A program made the translations under genes and the position numbers. A stretch of DNA of 37,271 bases from QALR01 sp900552255 (lineage in GTDB: Bacteria; Bacillota; Clostridia; Oscillospirales; CAG-272), in contig DBFVEH010000019.1 of assembly GCA_048526005.1 (NCBI GenBank), forward strand, positions 1-37,271. The letters run 5' to 3'. The notes beneath the pieces were generated by a model. That model was not told where the DNA came from. It did not search any database and worked only from the letters and a program-made list of their open reading frames with translations. This document shows positions 15,425-23,718 of this stretch, one piece after another; position 1 is the first letter of the stretch; every line of letters starts with the position of its first letter.

Positions 15425-16531
15425 ATGACGACAAAAATCAAAAATATCGTGACGGTATGTGTGATGGCCGTGTTCCTGTTCGGTCTTTCGTTCTATTGCT
15501 GGGCGAAGCCCGCGGATGCGTTTTCCGACAGCGAAAGGCGAAATCTCGACCAATTTCCCAAGTTAGACAAGGATTCCATTTTATCGGGCGATTTCATGAC
15601 GGATTTTGAGGATTATACGCTCGATCAGTTCCCGCTGCGCGACCGGTTCCGCACGCTCAAAGCGTTTACGCGGTTCTATGTATTCTGGCAGAAGGACAAC
15701 AACGATATCTATATTGAAGACGGCTACGCCGCAAAGCTCGAGTATCCGATGAATGAAAGCTCAATCGATCGGGCGGCGGAGAGATTCCGGTATCTCTATG
15801 ACAAATACATGGCGGATAAGGATGTAAACGTCTATTTTTCCATCGTACCCGACAAGAGTTATTTTCTCGCAGACAAGAACGGATATCTTGCGATGGATTA
15901 TGAGAAGTTTTTCACCCTAATGCAGGAAAAGACGGACTATATGGAGTATATAGATATCACGGGACTGCTCGATATCGAGGACTACTACAAGACGGATACG
16001 CACTGGAAACAGGAGAAGCTCACGGACGTCGCGGCGAAGCTTGCGGCCGGCATGGGGGTCACGCTCTCCGGCAATTACACGGAGAAAACGCTCGACAATC
16101 CGTTTTACGGCGTGTATTACGGACAGTCCGCGCTGCCGCTCTCGCCTGATACGCTCAAGTATCTGACAAGCGATGTGCTGGATGGCTGCAAGGTTTACAA
16201 CTATGAGAGCGGCAGACCGGAGGAAATCGGCGTATACAATATGGAGAAGGCTTATGGGAAGGATCCGTATGAGATGTTCCTTTCCGGCTCGCTCTCTCTC
16301 ATTACGATCGAGAATCCGAATGCGACGACCGACAAGGAGCTTGTCATCTTCCGTGATTCTTTCGGGAGCAGCATCGCGCCGCTCTTGGTGGAGGGTTATG
16401 CCAAAATCACGCTTGTCGATATTCGGTATATCACAAGCGATCTCGTCGGAAGATTCATAGATTTTGAAAATCAGGATGTTCTGTTCCTTTACAGCACGCT
16501 TGTGCTCAACAATAGTGTGACGCTGAAATAA
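15425..16531 (+). CDS. DHHW family protein (AlgJ/AlgX-like, SGNH-type)
   Basis: A 368-aa protein with an N-terminal membrane anchor or signal (residues ~7-27) and an extracellular domain. Hallmarks are ERRNLDQFPKL near residue 38, LDQFPLRDRFR (~59), the DTHWK catalytic motif (~192) and the VIFRDSFGSS block (~305), corresponding to the Asp-His and Ser parts of SGNH-like acetyltransferases. Such proteins take the acyl group exported by an MBOAT partner and attach it to a polysaccharide. It has TAAGGAGGTG as ribosome site and directly follows the MBOAT gene, so the pair forms an operon ended by the terminator at 16541. Confidence 0.9.
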   Translation: MTTKIKNIVTVCVMAVFLFGLSFYCWAKPADAFSDSERRNLDQFPKLDKDSILSGDFMTDFEDYTLDQFPLRDRFRTLKAFTRFYVFWQKDNNDIYIEDGYAAKLEYPMNESSIDRAAERFRYLYDKYMADKDVNVYFSIVPDKSYFLADKNGYLAMDYEKFFTLMQEKTDYMEYIDITGLLDIEDYYKTDTHWKQEKLTDVAAKLAAGMGVTLSGNYTEKTLDNPFYGVYYGQSALPLSPDTLKYLTSDVLDGCKVYNYESGRPEEIGVYNMEKAYGKDPYEMFLSGSLSLITIENPNATTDKELVIFRDSFGSSIAPLLVEGYAKITLVDIRYITSDLVGRFIDFENQDVLFLYSTLVLNNSVTLK

Positions 16532-16540
16532 TAAGAACGG

Positions 16541-16575
16541 CCGCCGGAGACTCCAACCTCCGGCGGTTTTCTTTT
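16541..16575 (+). terminator. Rho-independent terminator of the MBOAT/DHHW operon
   Basis: The 9-bp stem CCGCCGGAG (16541-16549) pairs with 16558-16566 across an 8-nt loop and is followed by TTTTCTTTT. Confidence 0.92.
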
Positions 16576-16578
16576 ATG

Positions 16579-16607
16579 TTGACATGGAAAGCTTTGTATG
16601 ATATCAT
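16579..16607 (+). promoter_or_regulatory. SigA promoter for the CPBP gene
   Basis: -35 TTGACA (16579-16584), 17-bp spacer, -10 TATCAT (16602-16607). It begins just after the preceding terminator and gives a leader of about 30 nt. Confidence 0.8.
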
Positions 16608-16644
16608 GGTAAAAAATAGATCGATCGGGTAACGGAGGGATATT

Positions 16645-17745
16645 ATGACGGAGAATACGGACCGTTCGCCGTGGGAGCCGGAAAACATGGGGCATGAGAC
16701 AGAGAATCTGTTGGGGGAAGCCGTTTTGTTGGATGAGGCGTCGGCGGCATGCGGCATGAAACGGCAGTATAACCGAATCGGATGGGCGCTTGTCGCTGTG
16801 GTTTTTGTGTGGCAGGCATTGATGCTGCTCGTGGGGCTTGTGATGTCAGGCATCGAGCTTGCAACCGGTCTTGCGATGGTGGATGCCTATTATCGATATC
16901 TTCTCCTGATCAATGAAGCGGCGCTCGCGGTCGGCATCCTTGTCGGCGCGCAGGTTTTGCGCGGTACCGCTTGTCATGCACCGGAGAAACGCCCGTTTTC
17001 GGCGGGACATTTTATCATTCTTTTGTGTATTTGCTACGCTGCCGCGATCGCGGGGAATTTGGTCGGCAATTTGGTCCTTGGTATTTGGAATGCGCTCACC
17101 GGCAGATCGGTCGGCTCCGAGATCACGGAGGTGCTGACGGAGACAGATCCTTTTATCAATCTGTTGACCGCGGGCATCATGGCTCCCGTTTTGGAGGAGC
17201 TGCTCCTGCGCAAGCTTATCATCGACCGGACGCGCATTTATGGCGAGCGCGTGTGCATCCTGACGTCCGCCACGTTGTTCGCACTGTTCCATATGAATTT
17301 CAGCCAGATGTTTTATGCTTTCGGCGTCGGGCTTCTTTTGGCGTATCTCTATTGCCGCAGCGGGAAAATATGGCTGTGTATGCTGCTCCATGCGATGTTC
17401 AACTGCATTTCCGGCGTGCTGGGAGCGGAGATCTTAACGCGTTTTACGGAGATTTTTGAGCCGCTCGCAGGGCTTACGGAGGCGGAGCTTGTGGAGAAGC
17501 TTCCCGAGATCGTCGAAAGCCATGGCTTGTTTATCCTATTGGCTGCCTTTTATTTTATTGTTATATTCGCTATGGTGATCGCCGGAATCATTCTTCTCAT
17601 TGTGAAGGCGCAGCGGTTCCGGCCGGAGCCTGGGGCTGTGACGCTTCCCGCGAAAAGCCGCCGGGCAGCGATTTTGAAAAATCCGGGCATGATCGCCGCT
17701 GCGGTTGTGTTCTTGAGCTTTACGATTTATTCGCTGTTTGCATAA
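16645..17745 (+). CDS. CPBP family intramembrane glutamic protease
   Basis: A 366-aa membrane protein of the CPBP (Abi/CAAX-like) family. Its three motifs are in order: EELLLRKL (E-E-x3-R, residue ~181), LFALFHMNF (F-x3-H, ~213) and LLHAMFNCISG (H-x3-N/B, ~248). These residues form the active site of Rce1-type proteases. About eight hydrophobic segments surround them. The N-terminal ~40 residues are hydrophilic and the C-terminus adds two more membrane helices, so the protein is longer than many family members. It stands alone between its own promoter and terminator. Family roles include bacteriocin self-immunity and processing of membrane proteins; the target here is unknown. CGGAGGG supports the start. 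Confidence 0.92.
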   Translation: MTENTDRSPWEPENMGHETENLLGEAVLLDEASAACGMKRQYNRIGWALVAVVFVWQALMLLVGLVMSGIELATGLAMVDAYYRYLLLINEAALAVGILVGAQVLRGTACHAPEKRPFSAGHFIILLCICYAAAIAGNLVGNLVLGIWNALTGRSVGSEITEVLTETDPFINLLTAGIMAPVLEELLLRKLIIDRTRIYGERVCILTSATLFALFHMNFSQMFYAFGVGLLLAYLYCRSGKIWLCMLLHAMFNCISGVLGAEILTRFTEIFEPLAGLTEAELVEKLPEIVESHGLFILLAAFYFIVIFAMVIAGIILLIVKAQRFRPEPGAVTLPAKSRRAAILKNPGMIAAAVVFLSFTIYSLFA

Positions 17746-17750
17746 GTATG

Positions 17751-17774
17751 AAAACCGCCGAAAGGCGGTTTTTT
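17751..17774 (+). terminator. Rho-independent terminator
   Basis: The stem AAAACCGCC, loop GAAA, GGCGGTTTT plus TT directly follows the CPBP stop codon. Confidence 0.92.
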
Positions 17775-17790
17775 CATGACGGAAAGACAA

Positions 17791-17836
17791 ATCCCGCACG
17801 GGCTTCGCTTGCGAAGCATCGTGCGGGATCCTATTT
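17791..17836. terminator. Long hairpin between convergent genes
   Basis: The outer stem ATCCCGCAC (17791-17799 with 17821-17829) encloses an inner stem GCTTCGC (17802-17808 with 17811-17817). A T-run follows on the plus strand (TATTTTTT) and a weaker one on the minus strand, where it would end the operon finishing at 17881. Probably bidirectional. Confidence 0.75.
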
Positions 17837-17880
17837 TTTGATGATTGAACGTCTCCGTCCGGTCGGAGAATCCGTTTCGC

Positions 17881-18474
17881 TTAGATGAAATCTCTCACGC
17901 GGAGCGCAACGCCGATTTTTTCGGCGGTTTTTCGACATGCTTCGATATCCTCAGGCGGGATCGTCGTATCGACGACGGAGAGGATGACCTTGCCGACATA
18001 GGGCTTTACGTTTCCGGCAAATTCGAGAATCGCCGGATAAGCGGCTTTTCCGAACTGAGAATGGCACATTTTGTCATATGTATCCGCGTCGGCGGCATTG
18101 AGGCTGATCGAAACGATGTCGAACAGCCCGTCGAAAAGGGCGGTGCTGTTCTTTCCGTTGATCAGCTCCGACTGACCATTGGTGTTGAGACGGATTTTGA
18201 TGTCGGAAATGCTGCGGATATGGCGGCAGACCGCGAGCATATCGGAAAGGCGCTCTGTCGGCTCCCCATAGCCGCAGAATACGAGCTCGGAAAAGCCAGC
18301 GAGGCCGCGCCCGTCGATGGAGGCGATGATCTCCTCCACGGAGGGCTCATGGTCGAGCCACAGGTTGCCGTAAAGCGTGTCGCCGTAGCTGCGCACGCAG
18401 AAGCCGCAGCGATTAGGACAGCGGTTAGTCATGTTGACGTAAAGTCCGTCGCGGTGGGTATAGGTGATGATCAT
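17881..18474 (-). CDS. TatD-associated radical SAM protein
   Basis: A 197-aa small radical SAM protein. The cluster motif C-x3-C-x2-C is at Cys19, Cys23 and Cys26 (NRCPNRCGFC), preceded by LYVNMTNRCP. CGYGEPTE (~residue 68) is the SAM-binding GGE-like motif, and IRLNTNGQ (~93) follows. It lacks the extra domains of larger family members. A family of short radical SAM proteins coded next to tatD is known in Clostridia and this one follows tatD by 21 bases on the same strand, with AAGGA before the ATG. Its substrate is not known. It is the last gene of the long minus-strand operon. Confidence 0.9.
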   Translation of the reverse strand: MIITYTHRDGLYVNMTNRCPNRCGFCVRSYGDTLYGNLWLDHEPSVEEIIASIDGRGLAGFSELVFCGYGEPTERLSDMLAVCRHIRSISDIKIRLNTNGQSELINGKNSTALFDGLFDIVSISLNAADADTYDKMCHSQFGKAAYPAILEFAGNVKPYVGKVILSVVDTTIPPEDIEACRKTAEKIGVALRVRDFI

Positions 18475-18495
18475 GAGGAATTCCTTCTTATATCG

Positions 18496-19266
18496 TTAAA
18501 TTCCGAAAACGGCGCGGGCGTTGGCCGTTTCCGTCTCGCAAAATTCCGCGTAGTCCATGCCGAGGAGCTCAGCCGCTTTTTCGGCGGTATAATGCAGATA
18601 GCCGCTGTGATTGAGCCTTCCGCGCATCGGGACAGGGGAGAGATATGGGCAGTCTGTCTCGACAAGGATCCGGTCGCGCGGTACCGTGCGGACGGCATCC
18701 AGGATCCCGGCGGCATTTTTGAAAGTGATAACGCCGGAAAACGAGATATACCAGCCCATTTTGACGTATTCGCGCACCTGCTCTGCCGAGGCGGAGCAGC
18801 TATGGATGATGCCGCGCACCTGTCCGCGATAGTCGTGGATAACGTCGAATACGTCGCCGTGAGCCTCGCGGTCATGGATGATGACGGGAAGGCCGACCTC
18901 GGCGGCGACATCCATTTGGGCACGAAAAAAACGCATCTGTGCGTCTCTGTCGGAAAAATCATAGTGATAATCGAGGCCGATCTCTCCGATGGCGACCGTT
19001 TTCTTCCTTTGCAGGAGAGTGCGCAGCCGATCCATCGCCGAATCGAGGCCGCCGGCCTTTCCGCATTCATGCGGATGGATGCCGGCGGACGCCCATACGT
19101 TTTCATGTGCTTCGGCGAGCGCGATGCAGCTTTCGGAATCGGAAAGCTCGGTGGCGACGGTGACGATGCCGCCGATATCGCCGGAGAGCGCCTCCGTGAG
19201 CAGCTCCGGCATGGCGCGGAGCTTCTCGTCGGTATAATGAGCGTGGGTGTCAAAGAGCTTCGCCAT
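18496..19266 (-). CDS. tatD: TatD family metal-dependent hydrolase (deoxyribonuclease)
   Basis: A 256-aa TIM-barrel hydrolase. Motifs are FDTHAHYTD at the N-terminus (H-x-H metal site), SAGIHPHE (~62), AIGEIGLDYHYDF (~95, metal-binding Glu), VIIHDREAHGDVF (~130) and LVETDCPYLSP (~205, catalytic Asp). All expected metal ligands are present. TatD proteins act as 3'-5' DNA exonucleases and may also remove D-amino acids from tRNA in some lineages. It lies 3 bases after metG, an arrangement widespread in Firmicutes, and before the TatD-linked radical SAM gene. Confidence 0.95.
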   Translation of the reverse strand: MAKLFDTHAHYTDEKLRAMPELLTEALSGDIGGIVTVATELSDSESCIALAEAHENVWASAGIHPHECGKAGGLDSAMDRLRTLLQRKKTVAIGEIGLDYHYDFSDRDAQMRFFRAQMDVAAEVGLPVIIHDREAHGDVFDVIHDYRGQVRGIIHSCSASAEQVREYVKMGWYISFSGVITFKNAAGILDAVRTVPRDRILVETDCPYLSPVPMRGRLNHSGYLHYTAEKAAELLGMDYAEFCETETANARAVFGI

Positions 19267-19269
19267 CGG

Positions 19270-20847
19270 TTACGCTTCCGCCTTTTCCGCGTTCAGCTCG
19301 GCGAGCGTTTTCGCTTCATCGAGACGGGCGAAGAGCACGCTCTGCTCGCCGACGGCGCTTCCGGGACGCGTTATGCCGAACGCGGCGGCCGATTCAAAGC
19401 GGTCGTCCGGCGAGCCGATGGCGGCGAGGATTTTTTCCGCGGAATCCGGCATCGCAGAGCGAAGCAGGATCGCGGTGATGCGCAGGGATTCCAATAGGTT
19501 GTAGAGCACGGTTCCGAGCCGCGCTCTCTGCGCTTCGTCCTTGGCGAGCGCCCACGGCGCGGTCTCGTCGATATATTTGTTGGCACGGCGCAGCAGCGTG
19601 AATACGGCGTCGAGCGCGTCCGCCGCATGGAAGGTATCCATGTTTGCGGTGAAATTCGCATAGGCGTCCGCGGCGGCGGCTTTCAGCTCCGCGTCCGGTC
19701 CTTCGTCGCCCGCAGGGGAGGGGATCACGCCGTCGAAATATTTTTTCGTCATCGCCACCGTGCGGGAGACGAGATTGCCGAGCGTGTTGGCAAGATCGGT
19801 GTTGTAGCGCGCGATAAAATTCTCGTAGGTGATGGTGCCGTCGTTCTGATACGGCATCTCGGAGAGCAGATAATAGCGCACGCCGTCGAGTCCGAAGCGG
19901 CGGATGAGATCGTCCGCGTAGATGACGTTTCCCTTGGATTTGGACATTTTATCCGAGCCGAAGAGCAGCCACGGATGCCCGAAGATCTGCTTCGGGAGCG
20001 GCTCGCCAAGCGCCATCAGAAAGATCGGCCAGTAAAGCGTGTGGAAGCGGATGATGTCCTTGCCGATCACGTGTACGTCCGCCGGCCAATACTTGCGGTA
20101 TTGCTCGCCGCCGGATTCCCCGTCGAAGTCCAGCGCGGTGATGTAATTCGTCAGCGCGTCGAGCCAAACGTAAACGACGTGATCGGGGTCGAAATCGACC
20201 GGAATCCCCCATTTGAAGGAGGAGCGGGAAACACAGAGGTCTTGCAGTCCCGGCACGAGGAAATTGTTGACCATCTCTTTTTTGCGCGCTTCCGGCACGA
20301 TGAAATCGGGATGCTCCTCGATATGCTTCATGAGTCTGTCCTGATATTTGCTCATTTTGAAGAAATAGGCTTCCTCATGCTCGCGTATAAGCGGGCGGCC
20401 GCAGTCGGGGCAGATACCGCCCTCCGCCTGCGTATCCGTGAAGAACGATTCGCAGGGAACGCAGTACCAGCCCTCATAGGCGCTTTTGTAGATGTCGCCC
20501 TTGTCGTAGAGGCGCTTGAAGATTTTCTGCACGGCCTTTACGTGATAATCGTCCGTTGTGCGGATGAAGTGATCGTATCGGCAGCCCAGCATATCCCAGA
20601 TTTTCTTGATTTCGCCGGAGATGCCGTCCACGTATTCCTGCGGCGTGATGCCGGCTTCTTTCGCCAGCGTCTCGATCTTTTGGCCATGCTCGTCGGTCCC
20701 GGTGCAGAAAAAGACGTCGTAGCCCTGCGCGCGCTTATAGCGGGCGATCGCGTCGGAGAGCACGATCTCATAGGTGTTGCCGATATGCGGCTTGCGCGAC
20801 GCATAGGCGATCGCCGTAGTGATATAGTATTTTCCTTTGTTTTCCAT
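19270..20847 (-). CDS. metG: Methionine--tRNA ligase
   Basis: Class I aminoacyl-tRNA synthetase charging tRNA-Met, 525 aa. The HIGH-type signature appears as KPHIGNTYE (residues ~19-27) and KMSKS near residue 300. A four-cysteine zinc knuckle (CVPC then CPDC) is at ~128-149. It ends with an anticodon-binding helical domain and lacks the C-terminal EMAP-II-like dimerisation domain of longer MetRS (about 650 aa), so it is the short type. AAAGGA precedes the ATG. It is co-transcribed with tatD. Given the methionine transporter operon later in the window, methionine handling is a recurring theme, but the loci are not linked. Confidence 0.97.
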   Translation of the reverse strand: MENKGKYYITTAIAYASRKPHIGNTYEIVLSDAIARYKRAQGYDVFFCTGTDEHGQKIETLAKEAGITPQEYVDGISGEIKKIWDMLGCRYDHFIRTTDDYHVKAVQKIFKRLYDKGDIYKSAYEGWYCVPCESFFTDTQAEGGICPDCGRPLIREHEEAYFFKMSKYQDRLMKHIEEHPDFIVPEARKKEMVNNFLVPGLQDLCVSRSSFKWGIPVDFDPDHVVYVWLDALTNYITALDFDGESGGEQYRKYWPADVHVIGKDIIRFHTLYWPIFLMALGEPLPKQIFGHPWLLFGSDKMSKSKGNVIYADDLIRRFGLDGVRYYLLSEMPYQNDGTITYENFIARYNTDLANTLGNLVSRTVAMTKKYFDGVIPSPAGDEGPDAELKAAAADAYANFTANMDTFHAADALDAVFTLLRRANKYIDETAPWALAKDEAQRARLGTVLYNLLESLRITAILLRSAMPDSAEKILAAIGSPDDRFESAAAFGITRPGSAVGEQSVLFARLDEAKTLAELNAEKAEA

Positions 20848-20922
20848 TGTGTCTTTATCCTTTCCAATGCGGCGGCAAATGAGCCGGACGCATGATTTTG
20901 TAGCTTTGCGGCAGATATTTCC

Positions 20923-22056
20923 TTATATTTTTCGGCCTGCGCAGAATACCGAGCGGATTTTCATATTTTTGTCGCACAGCAGGACGTCCGCGCGCTTGCC
21001 GATATCGAGCGAGCCACGGGAATCGTAGACGCCGACCATCTCCGCAGGCGCCTTTGTCGCGCAGACGAGCGCGTCCTCGAAGCGGATATCCGCGAATTTT
21101 GCGAGGTTTTTCACCGCGGTGAAGAGGTCGAGCGCAGAGCCGACGATGGTGCCGTCCGCGCGCGCCGCCTTGCCGTTTGCAAGCGTAAAGGGGATCCCGT
21201 TCATCGCGTATTCGCCGTCCGGCAGGCCTGCCGCAGGAATCGAATCGGTGATGAGAACAAATTTGTCGCCCTGTCCGCGTTTTGCCTCATAGGCGATGCG
21301 GATGACCGCGGGGGAGACGTGGATGCCGTCGCAGATGAACTCCGCATAGGCGTCGGAGAAAAGCGCGGCGCCCGCGGCGCCGGGCGCCCGGTGGGAAAGC
21401 GGCGTCATGGCGTTGAAGGTGTGGGTGAAAGAATTGGCGCCGTGTGCAAGCGCGCGCATCGCCGTATCGAAATCCGCGTTCGTATGCCCGATGCCGACGG
21501 TGCCGCCGCACTTGCAAAAGCGTTCGTGGAATGCGCGGATCACGCCGTCCGAATCCTCCTCCGGCGCGATGGTGAGATGGGCGCGCAGCGGCAGGATATC
21601 CTCGCAAAGCGAACGGATTTCCTCCCAGTCGGGGCGCCGGATGGCGGAAAGCTCATGGCAGCCCGGCTTTTCCCGGCTGATGTAGGGCCCCTCGATGTGG
21701 ATTCCCGCGAAATCCGCGGTATATTCCGCGCCTTTGATCCTTTGCGCCGCGCATTTGATTTTTTCAAGCGGGGCGGTCATGACCGTCGGGAATACGGTGG
21801 TGACGCCGGATTTCGCATAGGAAAGCGAAAGCGCGGCAAGCTCCTTTTCGTCCGCTTCCATGATATCGATTCCGCTTCTGCCGTGCGTATGCACATCGAT
21901 AAGTCCCGGCAGGACATATCCGCCTCCCGCGTCGATGACGGCGTCGGGGAAGAGAACGCCGCCTGTGATCCATTCGTTTTCAAAGCAGAGCGAGCCGTAT
22001 TCAAAACACCGCTTGCCGGTGTTATAAACATAGGCGTTTTCGATTTTAGTCGTCAC
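20923..22056 (-). CDS. nagA: N-acetylglucosamine-6-phosphate deacetylase
   Basis: A 377-aa amidohydrolase that turns GlcNAc-6-phosphate into glucosamine-6-phosphate during recycling of cell-wall amino sugars. Signs are GLIDVHTHGRSGIDIM (metal H-x-H, ~57), HIEGPYISREKPGCH (conserved metal-binding Glu, ~120), GHTNAD (~190), FNAMTPLSHRAPG (~217) and LITDSIPAAGLPDG (catalytic Asp, ~265). The GTG at 22056 is chosen as start since AAAGGAG is about 9 bases upstream; the longer ATG reading lacks one. No nagB is adjacent. It sits inside a run of translation-related genes 26 bases after rsmI. Confidence 0.95.
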   Translation of the reverse strand: MTTKIENAYVYNTGKRCFEYGSLCFENEWITGGVLFPDAVIDAGGGYVLPGLIDVHTHGRSGIDIMEADEKELAALSLSYAKSGVTTVFPTVMTAPLEKIKCAAQRIKGAEYTADFAGIHIEGPYISREKPGCHELSAIRRPDWEEIRSLCEDILPLRAHLTIAPEEDSDGVIRAFHERFCKCGGTVGIGHTNADFDTAMRALAHGANSFTHTFNAMTPLSHRAPGAAGAALFSDAYAEFICDGIHVSPAVIRIAYEAKRGQGDKFVLITDSIPAAGLPDGEYAMNGIPFTLANGKAARADGTIVGSALDLFTAVKNLAKFADIRFEDALVCATKAPAEMVGVYDSRGSLDIGKRADVLLCDKNMKIRSVFCAGRKI

Positions 22057-22082
22057 TTTATTTTCTCCTTTCTTAGGATGAA

Positions 22083-22982
22083 TCAATCTTTTTTCATGAC
22101 AATATTGTAAATTTCACTTTTTCCGACGCCGCGGTCGCGCGCTGTCTGCTTGATGGCGTCGCTTTTCGTCATACCGCGGTCGGTATAGTAGCTCACGTGC
22201 TCGCGCTCCGTCATATCCGCCCAAAAGGCGGCTTCTTTTGCTTCCTTTTCGGAAGCCCCCTCGATGACGAGCACGTATTCGCCGCGCGGCGCCGTATTTT
22301 CATAGTATGTCACCGCTTCGGAAAGCGTTGTGCGCAGGATCTCCTCGTTGAGCTTGGTCAGCTCCCGACAAAGCGAGATTTTCCGGTCGCCGAGGGCCTT
22401 TTCAAGGTCGGCAAGCGTCGTTTTCAGCTTGTGCGGCGCTTCGTATAGGAGAATGGTGCGCGTTTCCGATTTCAGGCGCTCAAGCGATTCGCGACGCTCG
22501 CCTGTCGCTGTCGAGAGAAAGCCCTCAAAGACGAATTTCGCGGTGAAAAGTCCGGAAACGGCGAGGGCAGCTATGGCGGCGCAGGGACCGGGGACGACGG
22601 AAACGGGGACGCCGCGCTCGGCGCAGAGCCGCACGAGATCCTCGCCGGGATCGCTGACGGCGGGCATGCCCGCGTCCGTGACAAGCGCGCAGGCCTCGCC
22701 GTTTTGTATGCGGGCGACGATGAGCTCTCCGCGCTCGCGCTTGTTGTGCTCAAAGTAGCTGACCATCGGCTTTTTGATGCCGTAAAAGGCGAGCAGCCTG
22801 CCGGAATTGCGCGTGTCCTCCGCCGCGATGAAATCGACCTCGGAGAGCACCTTGCGCGCACGCTCCGAAAGATCGGAGAGATTGCCGATCGGCGTGCCGA
22901 CGAGATACAGCGTGCCTTTTTCCGTTTTGTTTTTCTGACGGTCAGGCGGATAATAATTCTCAGGGCTTTTGATACTGCTCAT
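22083..22982 (-). CDS. rsmI: 16S rRNA (cytidine-1402-2'-O)-methyltransferase
   Basis: A 299-aa SAM-dependent enzyme that methylates the ribose of C1402 in the decoding centre of 16S rRNA. Family hallmarks are LYLVGTPIGNLSDLSERA (residue ~25), AEDTRNSGRLL (~53), LVTDAGMPAVSDPG (~98), VVPGPCAAIAAL (~127) and EAPHKL (~189). The first ~22 residues are non-conserved, but ATG 22982 has GGAG at proper spacing. It overlaps the upstream methyltransferase gene by 23 bases, a pairing of rsmI with a TrmN6-like gene that is common in Firmicutes. Confidence 0.96.
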   Translation of the reverse strand: MSSIKSPENYYPPDRQKNKTEKGTLYLVGTPIGNLSDLSERARKVLSEVDFIAAEDTRNSGRLLAFYGIKKPMVSYFEHNKRERGELIVARIQNGEACALVTDAGMPAVSDPGEDLVRLCAERGVPVSVVPGPCAAIAALAVSGLFTAKFVFEGFLSTATGERRESLERLKSETRTILLYEAPHKLKTTLADLEKALGDRKISLCRELTKLNEEILRTTLSEAVTYYENTAPRGEYVLVIEGASEKEAKEAAFWADMTEREHVSYYTDRGMTKSDAIKQTARDRGVGKSEIYNIVMKKD

Positions 22983-23718
22983 GAAACGCTCCGTTTTCGT
23001 AAATATAGTTCATATCGTCCGTATAATTCTCGTTTGTCTGCGCCAGTCCCGCGCGGTAGATGATAAGCGGCTTTGTCACGAACATGCCGGGCGCGCCGTT
23101 TTTCTTCGCTTCCAAAAGCATGAGCGACGGGGGATGTGATGCGGTCGGGTAAACGAGCGTCATGCGCTTGGGCTCGAGACGGTTTTCCCGGCAGGCGCAG
23201 ATAAGCTCCGCGAGCCTGTCCGGACGGTATACGGCGTAAAACACGCCGCCGAATTTGAGATAATCCGCCGCTGCCGCGGCGAAATCCGTGATATCTCCAT
23301 GGATTTCATGGCGAGAGGCGGCATCGGCTTCGTTTTCGCTGTGCTTGCCGCAGTCTATGGGAAGATACGGGGGATTGGCGAATACCGCGCCGAAGGCGCC
23401 CGATAGGGAAGCGCTTCTGCGGCGGATATCCCCGCAAATCACGTCAATTTTATCGGAAAAACCGTTTTTTTCGACATTTCGGACGGCGATTTCGGCGATC
23501 GGAGCTTGAATTTCGATCGCCGTGATGTGGGAGAATTTGCCCCTTGCCGAGAGCAAAAGGGAAATGACGCCGGAGCCTGCGCCGAGCTCGCATGCCGTTT
23601 CCTTGGGCTGCCGCCGGATGTAAGCGGAGAGCAGATAGGCATCCGTGCCGAACGCAAGTGAGCCGGGATTTTGATGCAGGGTGATGTCGTCGTTGATTTT
23701 TTCGGGATTATCGGTCAT
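22960..23718 (-). CDS. tRNA1(Val) adenine-37 N6-methyltransferase-like protein
   Basis: A 252-aa class I SAM methyltransferase. It shows LHQNPGSLAFGTDAYLLSAY (residue ~12, typical of the TrmN6/YfiC group), ELGAGSGVISLLLS (SAM motif I, ~46), TAIEIQ (~66), and the catalytic NPPY (~112) used for N6-adenine methylation. It probably modifies tRNA; whether the target is exactly A37 of tRNA-Val is not certain in Firmicutes. The start at 23718 has GAGGAAA upstream, and reading further upstream would run into the wrong frame of the preceding gene. It overlaps both neighbours (11 and 23 bases). Confidence 0.9.
   Translation of the reverse strand: MTDNPEKINDDITLHQNPGSLAFGTDAYLLSAYIRRQPKETACELGAGSGVISLLLSARGKFSHITAIEIQAPIAEIAVRNVEKNGFSDKIDVICGDIRRRSASLSGAFGAVFANPPYLPIDCGKHSENEADAASRHEIHGDITDFAAAAADYLKFGGVFYAVYRPDRLAELICACRENRLEPKRMTLVYPTASHPPSLMLLEAKKNGAPGMFVTKPLIIYRAGLAQTNENYTDDMNYIYENGAFHEQYQKP

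Noticed and set aside
17845..19497. 550-codon open frame on the plus strand across the radical SAM and tatD genes
   Set aside because: It is antisense to two well-supported genes with catalytic motifs and has no start signal. It is a by-product of G+C-rich third positions.
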